A stretch of DNA of 5,317 bases from Candidatus Igneacidithiobacillus taiwanensis (lineage in GTDB: Bacteria > Pseudomonadota > Gammaproteobacteria > Acidithiobacillales > Acidithiobacillaceae). Position numbers and translations under genes: made by a program. The notes under the pieces were generated by a model. It was not told the origin of the DNA, did no database searches, and saw only the letters and a list, made by a program, of their open reading frames with translations. Shown here one piece after another: positions 1 through 5,317 of this stretch. Each line of letters opens with the position of its first letter. Positions within the stretch are counted from its first letter, which is position 1. The DNA lies in the NCBI GenBank assembly GCA_002341825.1, contig DDOU01000061.1, positions 3,264 to 8,580 of the forward strand, given 5' to 3'.

Positions 1-465
1 CTGAAAATCTCGCATGAGTATGCCTTTGGCTTGTTCGATGATTTTGCGCTCGTTCAGTGCAATGCGAGTGGTGGTCAACTCTTGACGTAATTGGCGAAAT
101 TCGGCGTAGCGGAGTGCTGCGACTTTCAGGATCGGAGCGATATCCCGTGCAGCAATGCCATGGGCCACGTAAGCGGCAACTCCGGCGCGGATTGCGCGCC
201 GCATGGTCTCTTCATCCTCGGGTGCGCCAAGAACGACCACGGGCAATTCCAAGGTTTCGCTAAGAAACACGATATGCTCGAGGACATCGCGTTCTGGAGA
301 GCTCGCGTCGGCAATGATAACCTCCGCTTGGCATTCCTCCACCCGCTGCCAGGACAGCGCCTTCCACGACAACACCACCGGAACGCTGTGCCCCTCTTCG
401 GTTAGTGCGGCGCGCAAAATCGCGGCGCGCACTTCATCATCATCAATGAGGACGATGCGGTACAT
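1..465 (-). CDS. nasT: NasT-like receiver/ANTAR antiterminator, 3' end cut by window edge
   Basis: The frame is open from ATG at 465 to base 1 with no stop, giving 155 residues. Residues 1-118 form a receiver-like domain: acidic patch IDDD (7-10), candidate phospho-acceptor D53 in VIIADASSPERDVLEH, and VVVLGAPEDEE (76-86). The usual receiver lysine near strand 5 is absent; the sequence there is AAYVAHGIAARDI, much as in other NasT proteins. A helix (about 119-137) leads to the start of an ANTAR domain: LNERKIIEQAKGILM (137-151). ANTAR domains bind paired RNA hairpins and prevent termination in leader RNAs; NasT is normally held by the nitrate sensor NasS. About 40 residues are missing. It begins five bases after the cbiX stop with no good ribosome-binding site, so coupled translation is likely. 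It could be another ANTAR regulator such as AmiR type, but the motifs and the nas context favour NasT. Confidence 0.9.
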   Translation of the reverse strand, partial: MYRIVLIDDDEVRAAILRAALTEEGHSVPVVLSWKALSWQRVEECQAEVIIADASSPERDVLEHIVFLSETLELPVVVLGAPEDEETMRRAIRAGVAAYVAHGIAARDIAPILKVAALRYAEFRQLRQELTTTRIALNERKIIEQAKGILMRDFQ

Positions 466-470
466 GCAGA

Positions 471-830
471 TCAGGCGAGGAGACGAAGAACGGCGGCACG
501 CACGATATCAGACTCGCCCACGGGCGGATCGATGACAATCGCACAATCGGGTAGTTCGCTCAACAATTCTTGCACAATCTTCGGGACATCATCACGTAGA
601 TGGCGCCCCCGGCTCCAAAAGAGGGGGGTGACCTGAAAACTCCGCGCTCCTTGGGTATAGGCGGCATGGATCGCCTCTGGGAGGCTAGGTGACCACATCT
701 CCAGGTAGCACAGCACGATCAATCGCTCAGGATGCGCTGCCCGCAGGTCGGCTGCAATCCACTCGAATGGCTGACGCCAATCCGGGTCGCGAGATCCATG
801 CGCGAGAAGCAGTTGCACGGCGTCGGTCAT
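471..830 (-). CDS. cbiX: Short CbiX-like sirohydrochlorin chelatase
   Basis: A 119-residue single-domain protein of the CbiX/SirB class II chelatases, which insert Co2+ or Fe2+ into sirohydrochlorin. Metal-site histidines are visible: H11 in LLAHGSRDPDW and H77 in TPLFWSRGRHLRDDVP; E44 in CYLEMWSPSLPEAI is also at a conserved acidic position. The length matches the small, homodimeric CbiX-S type and not the two-domain bacterial CbiX or SirB of roughly 250-300 residues. Placed directly after cobA in a nitrate operon, ferrochelation to siroheme is the likely job, although cobalt chelation cannot be excluded from sequence. I chose ATG at 830 because it forms ATGA with the cobA stop and puts the AHGSRD motif at the usual distance from the N terminus; the frame is open further upstream but that part is only cobA read in another frame. 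There is no clear Shine-Dalgarno sequence, so translation probably depends on coupling to cobA. Confidence 0.88.
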   Translation of the reverse strand: MTDAVQLLLAHGSRDPDWRQPFEWIAADLRAAHPERLIVLCYLEMWSPSLPEAIHAAYTQGARSFQVTPLFWSRGRHLRDDVPKIVQELLSELPDCAIVIDPPVGESDIVRAAVLRLLA

Positions 831-858
831 TGGCAACTCGCTCGGCAACTCGACGCCG
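818..858 (-). promoter_or_regulatory. Possible stem-loop enclosing the cbiX start codon
   Basis: Bases 818-825 (cggcgtcg) and 851-858 (cgacgccg) are perfect reverse complements, an 8-bp GC-rich stem with a 25-base loop. The loop contains the cbiX ATG (828-830) and the cobA stop. In mRNA it could hinder independent initiation at cbiX and be opened by ribosomes finishing cobA. The pairing is seen directly; the regulatory role is inference and it may be chance. Confidence 0.3.
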
Positions 859-1618
859 GAACGGATATTTCTGGCAACCACGCCAACAAATCCCCCAATT
901 CCACGACCGCCCCAATGATGAGCACTGCCGGACTGCCAATACCAGCGCGCTGAATGGCGGCAGGGAGTTCGCCCACTGTGCTGCGCAACTGTCGTTGTTC
1001 GAGGGTCGCCCATTGAATGGCGGCGGCAGGCGTGGTCGGGGAAAGTCCGCCCACAATCAGCCCCGCCGAAATGACCGCCACCTGGGCGATACCCATATAG
1101 ATGACCAAGGTATCCGCAGCCTGAGCATAGCGGGTCCAGTCGATGGCGGTGGAATTGCGCGCCTGTTGCCCCGTACAAAAGAGTACCGAGCGACTGAGTT
1201 GTCGGTGGGTGAGCGGGATACCAGCATAGGCCGCTGCGCCCATACCGCTGGTGATGCCGGGGACGATCTCATAATCGATGCCGGCAGCCCGCAGAGCGAG
1301 GCACTCCTCGCTGCCTCTGCCGAAAAGAAAGGGATCGCCGCCCTTGAGGCGAACCACCCGCTGCCCCTGTTCTGCAGCGCGAACCATCTGTTCATGAATG
1401 AGCAACTGCGGAGTCGAAGTTTGCCCGCCCCGTTTGCCGACATCGACGCACTGGCATCTTTTAGGTGCGAGAGACAAGATCTCTGGGTTAGCCAACGCGT
1501 CATAAAAAATGCAGTCTGCCGCCTCCAAGCGCCGCGCTGCACGCAGCGTCAAGAGATCGGGATCGCCGGGGCCAGCGCCCACTAGGGAGACCAAGGGAGG
1601 GGAAAAAGATACGGTCAT
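827..1618 (-). CDS. cobA: Uroporphyrinogen-III C-methyltransferase (SUMT), stand-alone
   Basis: Transfers two methyl groups from S-adenosylmethionine to uroporphyrinogen III, giving precorrin-2, the branch point to siroheme and cobalamin. It is 263 residues, the usual length for a single-function SUMT and without the CysG dehydrogenase/ferrochelatase half. Visible signatures in order: VGAGPGDPDLLTLRA (13-27), GKRGG (61-65), STPQ (68-71), VVRLKGGDPFLFGRGSEE (88-105), VPGITSGMGAAAYAGIPLTHR (119-139, split: VPGITS, GIPLTHR) and YMGI (174-177). These are the SAM-binding and substrate loops of the family. I chose ATG at 1618, because AAGGA at 1628-1632 lies nine bases upstream and the similarity begins there; the upstream in-frame ATG at 1672 would run into ybiB. 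The gap to ybiB is 13 bases, and the stop overlaps the next start as ATGA. In this operon the product most likely feeds siroheme for nitrite reductase. Confidence 0.95.
   Translation of the reverse strand: MTVSFSPPLVSLVGAGPGDPDLLTLRAARRLEAADCIFYDALANPEILSLAPKRCQCVDVGKRGGQTSTPQLLIHEQMVRAAEQGQRVVRLKGGDPFLFGRGSEECLALRAAGIDYEIVPGITSGMGAAAYAGIPLTHRQLSRSVLFCTGQQARNSTAIDWTRYAQAADTLVIYMGIAQVAVISAGLIVGGLSPTTPAAAIQWATLEQRQLRSTVGELPAAIQRAGIGSPAVLIIGAVVELGDLLAWLPEISVPASSCRASCQ
832..852. repeat. Short tandem direct repeat at the cobA/cbiX junction
   Basis: The 9-mer ggcaactcg occurs at 832-840 and again at 844-852, a 12-base period with ctc between. It encodes the end of cobA (SSCRASCQ, with SCxAS/SC-like repetition) and lies just upstream of the cbiX ATG. 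It is consistent with a small in-frame duplication of the cobA tail. Confidence 0.5.
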
Positions 1619-1627
1619 GAGAAAGGA

Positions 1628-1632
1628 TCCTT
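1628..1632 (-). promoter_or_regulatory. Ribosome-binding site of cobA
   Basis: On the coding strand this reads AAGGA, nine bases before the ATG at 1618, and it overlaps the ybiB stop codon. It supports the 1618 start. Confidence 0.6.
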
Positions 1633-2648
1633 CAGGCAGCAATGCGCGAGAATGTGTGGCGCAGAAGACCACGGGCGCTGGCGAGATCGCTACAACGTCC
1701 GCTCATCAGCAAGAGAGCCGCAGCTTGCTCGGCAAGTGGCCGCGGGAGAGGGTATTGGCCCGTCAATACCCCAAGGGTAAACGTACTCGTCGCGCTAACG
1801 GTATTCTCCGGTAGATCCGTCAATTGCGAGGTAGGCGCCTCGTCTTTGGTAATCAGCAATTTTGCACTTCCTTGCTGGCAAGCGAAGAGATCGGGACGGC
1901 GTTGTGGGTTGGCAAAAGGTTCTCCCTCGGTTGCGCGAAAGCACAGAGCCGGTATTCCCGTCAACGAGAAGAATTCTTGCAAACGCTGGAGGTAGGGCGG
2001 GTGGGTTACCGCCGCACAGACAACGGCCTCGTGCAGGGCAAAGGGGTGCAAAATCTTGAGCAGGGTATGCACGCTGGAGCGAATGCCCAAGCTCTCGCGC
2101 AGCGCGAAAATGCGCTGCAAGCCGGGGAGCCAGGCAGACAAGGGAAGATAGGCAAACCCTTGTAGATGCAGCAGGGTATCGACTTCGGCGAGATTGCTTG
2201 CCGAGGCCAAGCCCAACTGCTCGAAGATTTGCGCGCTATATACCGTAGTTTCTGTCATTGGATCCGGCGAAGGTGGCGATGGTACCGTAGTCAGATCGGG
2301 TCCGTGAACGACAACGGGAACGCCGCATCGGGTTAGGGTCAGTGCGAGCAGCGGCAGGAGGTTGGCGCGCCGTCTGGTGCCGTTGTAGCTAGCGAAGACC
2401 ACGGGAAGCAAGCGACCGGGTCTCGATAGAAGACTCAAGTGGCCGCGCAGCGCATCGTGAAAGCCTTGCAATTCTTCTAAGCTCTCGCCTTTGATGCGAT
2501 ACGCCACCCAAAAAGCGCCGGCAACCAGCTCCGGCAGTGCCCCCTCGAGCCAGGCGGTAAAAAGCGCCTCTGCCTCTTTTCGGCTCAGATCCTCAGCGTG
2601 GTCGCGACCACGGGCAACGCGGCTTAGGTAGGATTTCCAGCTGTTCAT
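1632..2648 (-). CDS. ybiB: YbiB/TrpD2-family protein (glycosyltransferase family 3 fold)
   Basis: A 338-residue protein of the family related to anthranilate phosphoribosyltransferase (TrpD), often annotated as glycosyl transferase or DNA-binding protein YbiB. An N-terminal helical domain (about 1-75) precedes the catalytic-like domain. Where TrpD has its glycine-rich PRPP loop this protein has SYNGTRRRANLLPLLAL (87-103), and VVVHG (112-116) stands at the KHGNR position, so PRPP chemistry is unlikely. Further YbiB-like stretches are SSVHTLLKIL (191-200), THPPYL (215-220) and RATEGEPFANPQRR (238-251). E. coli YbiB is known to bind nucleic acids without sequence preference; that this one does so is inference. 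I chose ATG at 2648 over an in-frame start at 2708 because it forms ATGA with the nasA stop and has GGAGG four bases upstream. Its tie to nitrate assimilation rests on operon position only. Confidence 0.88.
   Translation of the reverse strand: MNSWKSYLSRVARGRDHAEDLSRKEAEALFTAWLEGALPELVAGAFWVAYRIKGESLEELQGFHDALRGHLSLLSRPGRLLPVVFASYNGTRRRANLLPLLALTLTRCGVPVVVHGPDLTTVPSPPSPDPMTETTVYSAQIFEQLGLASASNLAEVDTLLHLQGFAYLPLSAWLPGLQRIFALRESLGIRSSVHTLLKILHPFALHEAVVCAAVTHPPYLQRLQEFFSLTGIPALCFRATEGEPFANPQRRPDLFACQQGSAKLLITKDEAPTSQLTDLPENTVSATSTFTLGVLTGQYPLPRPLAEQAAALLLMSGRCSDLASARGLLRHTFSRIAA
2597..2612. repeat. Perfect 16-bp palindrome near the start of ybiB
   Basis: The bases cgtggtcgcgaccacg read the same on both strands. 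The palindrome starts 36 bases into ybiB and encodes RGRDH (13-17). It could be a dimeric protein-binding site or simply a product of GC-rich arginine and aspartate codons. Confidence 0.55.
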
Positions 2649-5317
2649 GAGGCCTCCGCAAAACTGCTCTGCAATAGTTGCTGGATTTCTGGCTTGCAAG
2701 ATCCGCACTCGCTACCAGCACCGCAGGCTCGCATTACCGCATCCAGCGTATTGGCGCCATTGATGATCACTTGTTGGATAGTCCTTTCATCCACGCCTTT
2801 ACAGGCACAGATGCCGCGCGAACGCTGCCAGGCACCGAGATTCGCTGGCACTCGTGGTGCCAGGAGGGCGAGCCGATAAGATTCAATTTCGACGCCATCC
2901 AAGAGGAGCTGGCGCAGCCAGTCCAGGGTCTCCAGGCTACCCCATAGGCGTATGGCCACCAGGCGGCCGTCGTGAATGCGTAACCGTTTGCTGACACCAT
3001 TGCGTGGATCTTCATAGAGCAGTGTTTCGGGCCCCGTCAGGGCAAGTGCTGCATCCCACCTTTCCGCCAAACTCTGTTTTGGCGCCTGTTCTGCAGCCAC
3101 GCGCAAGAGAATGGCCGGGCCGCGCGGGGAAACAAGGGGCGTCATGCTCGCGTAGGGAAAGCCTTGCGCCAGTTCCCGGAGCAGGGAAGATCGATTGCCC
3201 TCGTCATCCTCCAACAGCACTGCCGCTTCCCACGGCAACTCCGCCTTGCGGATGCGGACTGCCGCATGTTTGAATTCCGGCTCGCCAGAATAGGGATCGA
3301 TTGCCGGCAGGGTAAGGGCGTTGCAGAGTGCCGCCGGCGCATTGCGGACGCCAAAGTGCATTGGCGCGAAAAGAAGGCCGATTTGTAGGGTATCGTCTAG
3401 TCGAAGACGGTAGATGTTCGTGCCGCGACGACTTTCTACCACTGTTAACATCCCCTCGCTTACGGTAAACCGCTGGGCGTCCTGCGGGTGTATGTGTAGA
3501 TAGGCCTCTTCGGCGCTGGCAAAGAGGCTGGGGACGCGGCCGGTACGCGCCATGCTGTGCCATTGATCGCGCAGGCGCCCAGTCGTCAAGCGTAGCGGGT
3601 AGCGCGCATCGATTTCCTCAACCACGCCCAAATGCTCTGGGGCATGAAACTGGGCACGGCCACTGGGGGTGGGGAAGATACCGTCGGCATAGAGTCTCTT
3701 TTTTCCGCTTTCAGCGCCTACAGGAAATGGCCATTGCTGCGGCCCTTGGGTATCTAAGATCGTCAGATCCAGGCCGCTGATATCGAGATCCCGCCCCTGG
3801 GTGCAGCGCCGATATTCGGCAAAGATGCTCGCGCTATCGGGAAAGGCGAACATCCGTGCCGATCGTTCCTGCCATGAGCGATCGCGTTGGTCAGGCAGGG
3901 GCACCGCTAAACGATCGAGAGCCAACCCGAGGGCATGGGCAAAGTCGCAAAAGATTTGCCAGTCTGGGCGTGCGGCGCCAGGGGCAGGAACGGCCGCCTG
4001 GAGGTGGGAGATGCGTCGCTCGGAATTGGTGACCAGCGCCTCGCGTTCCCCCCAACTGGCCGCCGGTAGTACCCAATGAGCAAAGGGCATAGTCTCACCA
4101 TGGAGGTAGCTTTCCTGCAGTACGACATGTTTTGCATTGCGTAAGGCCCGCTCCACTTGTTGGCGGTCGGGCAGGGAAAGCACCGGATTGGTGCAGGTAA
4201 TCCAGATCGCCGCCAAGTCTCCCCGTTCGAGGGCTTGATACATTGGCACCGCGGTAAGCCCGGGTTCTGGATGTAACGCATCCACACCCCAGAGTTCGGC
4301 GATGGCAGCACGGTGCTCGGCGTTTGCCACTTCCCGGTGTCCGGGAAGTAGGGCGGGCATGCCTCCCGTTTCGCGGCCGCCCATGGCGTTGGGTTGACCG
4401 GTGAGACTGAAAGGGCCAGCTCCGGGACGGCCAATCTGGCCGGTGGCCAGATGCAGATTGATCAGCGCGACATTGTTGTCGGTGCCGTGGGCCGACTGAT
4501 TCAAGCCCTGGCACCAGAGGGAAAGGACGCTGGGTGCGGTGCCGAAGAGCTCGGCCGCCTGCCGCAGATCGGCTTCCGAGATGTTGCAAATTTCTGCAAC
4601 CCGTTGCGGCGTATACTCTTGCACCCGTTGTTTGAGTTCCTGCCAGCCCTGGGTATGCTCGCGGATGAAGCTTTCGTCCACCCAGTCATTCCAGATCAAC
4701 AGATGCAAAATTCCATGGAAAAGCGCAACGTCGGTTCCGGGGAGGATGGGTAGGAAAAGGTCGGCAATGCTGGCCGTTGCGGTGCGCCGGGGGTCAACGA
4801 CGATGATGCGCAGTTCCGGCCGGCGAGCCTTGTGGGCTTCTATGCGACGAAAAAGGATGGGATGGGCGTAGGCGACATTTGCCCCGACGATAAACAAGCA
4901 ATCCGTCGATTCCAAATCTTCATAGCTGCACGGCACCGAGTCCATGCCTAAACTACGCTTGTAGCCGGTAACCGCAGAGGCCATACAAAGACGGGAATTG
5001 GTATCGATATGGTTGGTGCTCAAAAAGCCTTTGGCCAACTTGTTGGCAACGTAGTAGTCCTCGGTGGGCAGTTGCCCCGAGACGTAGAAAGCGAGCGCTT
5101 GGGGCCCGTGATCCCGGTAGATTTCGGCCCAGGAGCTCGCGATATTGGATAAAGCCTGTTCCCAGTCGTGCTCCTGCCAATGCTCGCCATCCCCTCTGTG
5201 CAGCGGCATTGTGGCGCGACCAGAACCATGTACCGTCTGTGCCAAGGTCGTGCCTTTGCTGCAAAGCTGCCCAAAGTTGGCAGGGTGCTCGGGATCGCCG
5301 CGCACCCCCAGGATTTT
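2645..5317 (-). CDS. nasA: Assimilatory nitrate reductase catalytic subunit, 5' end cut by window edge
   Basis: Cytoplasmic molybdenum enzyme that reduces nitrate to nitrite, the first step of nitrate assimilation. The frame stays open through the window edge: KILG precedes the GTG valine at 5305, so that GTG is internal and about 50 residues with three cysteines of the N-terminal [4Fe-4S] site are missing. Numbering from that valine: the last cluster cysteine is C15 in QLCSKG; the Mo ligand is C107 in SRLCMASAV (codon 4985-4987), as in Nap/Nas enzymes; a NasA-typical GQPNAMGGRETGGMP stretch follows; the molybdopterin-dinucleotide-binding domain spans about 566-688. After it come a segment at about 761-815 resembling the small C-terminal domain of NirB-like flavoproteins, and a BFD-like [2Fe-2S] domain with C833, C835, C867 and C870 (CxC-x31-CxxC). 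This layout matches Klebsiella-type NasA. The stop overlaps the next start as ATGA. Family assignment is very secure; the electron donor is inferred only. Confidence 0.96.
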   Translation of the reverse strand, partial: KILGVRGDPEHPANFGQLCSKGTTLAQTVHGSGRATMPLHRGDGEHWQEHDWEQALSNIASSWAEIYRDHGPQALAFYVSGQLPTEDYYVANKLAKGFLSTNHIDTNSRLCMASAVTGYKRSLGMDSVPCSYEDLESTDCLFIVGANVAYAHPILFRRIEAHKARRPELRIIVVDPRRTATASIADLFLPILPGTDVALFHGILHLLIWNDWVDESFIREHTQGWQELKQRVQEYTPQRVAEICNISEADLRQAAELFGTAPSVLSLWCQGLNQSAHGTDNNVALINLHLATGQIGRPGAGPFSLTGQPNAMGGRETGGMPALLPGHREVANAEHRAAIAELWGVDALHPEPGLTAVPMYQALERGDLAAIWITCTNPVLSLPDRQQVERALRNAKHVVLQESYLHGETMPFAHWVLPAASWGEREALVTNSERRISHLQAAVPAPGAARPDWQIFCDFAHALGLALDRLAVPLPDQRDRSWQERSARMFAFPDSASIFAEYRRCTQGRDLDISGLDLTILDTQGPQQWPFPVGAESGKKRLYADGIFPTPSGRAQFHAPEHLGVVEEIDARYPLRLTTGRLRDQWHSMARTGRVPSLFASAEEAYLHIHPQDAQRFTVSEGMLTVVESRRGTNIYRLRLDDTLQIGLLFAPMHFGVRNAPAALCNALTLPAIDPYSGEPEFKHAAVRIRKAELPWEAAVLLEDDEGNRSSLLRELAQGFPYASMTPLVSPRGPAILLRVAAEQAPKQSLAERWDAALALTGPETLLYEDPRNGVSKRLRIHDGRLVAIRLWGSLETLDWLRQLLLDGVEIESYRLALLAPRVPANLGAWQRSRGICACKGVDERTIQQVIINGANTLDAVMRACGAGSECGSCKPEIQQLLQSSFAEAS
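2653..2657 (-). promoter_or_regulatory. Ribosome-binding site of ybiB
   Basis: On the coding strand this reads GGAGG, four bases before the ATG at 2648, inside the last codons of nasA. It decides the ybiB start in favour of 2648 over the in-frame start at 2708. The spacing is slightly short but workable. Confidence 0.7.
4329..4349. repeat. Perfect 9-bp inverted repeat inside nasA
   Basis: Bases 4329-4337 (acttcccgg) and 4341-4349 (ccgggaagt) are perfect reverse complements around a 3-base loop (tgt). The segment encodes LPGHREV in nasA. There is no T-run on either side, so it is not an intrinsic terminator; it may be only a coding coincidence. Confidence 0.6.

Noticed and set aside
1295..1312. 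A 7-bp inverted repeat (agcgagg/cctcgct with a 4-base loop) inside cobA.
   Set aside because: It is short, fully coding, without a T-run, and of a size expected by chance in GC-rich sequence.
689..1585. A 298-codon open frame on the plus strand.
   Set aside because: It lies opposite cobA and cbiX, whose minus-strand products carry clear family motifs. Its translation is rich in arginine and low-complexity stretches and matches no family I recognise.
2649..2708. A 20-residue N-terminal extension of the YbiB-like protein from an in-frame start at 2708.
   Set aside because: It lies within the nasA BFD-domain coding region, has no better ribosome-binding site, and the ATGA overlap at 2648 with GGAGG upstream is the more natural start.
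4329..4349. The nasA hairpin as an intrinsic terminator.
   Set aside because: No run of T follows the stem on either strand, and it lies in the middle of an intact reading frame.
3907..4589. Overlapping open frames on the minus strand (3907-4434 and 4095-4589).
   Set aside because: They are alternative frames inside nasA, which is continuous and motif-rich in its own frame across this whole stretch.
5303..5305. GTG at 5305 as the nasA start codon.
   Set aside because: The frame continues upstream (KILG) to the window edge, and the residues from VRGDPEHPAN to QLCSKG are the end of the N-terminal [4Fe-4S] domain, so the first three cluster cysteines must lie outside the window.

Overview
The window holds five tightly packed genes, all on the minus strand, transcribed from high to low coordinates. 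They read as part of a nitrate-assimilation (nas) operon of a moderately GC-rich bacterium, most likely a proteobacterium. The combination of a NasA-type catalytic subunit with a C-terminal BFD-like [2Fe-2S] domain, a YbiB/TrpD2 protein, a stand-alone CobA and a NasT-type ANTAR regulator fits beta- or gammaproteobacteria or Acidithiobacillia. The genus cannot be fixed from sequence reading alone.

Layout in transcription order: (1) 5317-2645, assimilatory nitrate reductase catalytic subunit NasA, with its 5' end cut by the window edge; (2) 2648-1632, a YbiB/TrpD2-family protein that resembles anthranilate phosphoribosyltransferase but lacks its PRPP motifs; (3) 1618-827, CobA, uroporphyrinogen-III C-methyltransferase; (4) 830-471, a short single-domain CbiX-like sirohydrochlorin chelatase; (5) 465-1, a NasT-like receiver-ANTAR protein, with its 3' end cut by the window edge. 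The junctions are an ATGA overlap, a 13-nt gap, an ATGA overlap and a 5-nt gap, so a single transcript with translational coupling is likely. No stretch over 13 bases lies outside a gene, and I see no tRNA, rRNA, mobile element, CRISPR array or terminator.

How the genes fit together: NasA reduces nitrate to nitrite in the cytoplasm. The next step, nitrite to ammonium, normally uses a siroheme enzyme (NirB or NirA) that is not in this window. CobA makes precorrin-2 and the CbiX-like protein can insert iron into sirohydrochlorin, so two of the three siroheme steps are encoded here; the precorrin-2 dehydrogenase is not. The ANTAR protein is the kind of RNA-binding antiterminator that switches on nas operons, and here it sits at the downstream end of the genes it would control. 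The role of the YbiB-like protein in this setting is unexplained and is the most interesting open point. Otherwise the window is a well-recognisable metabolic operon and not an obvious new system.
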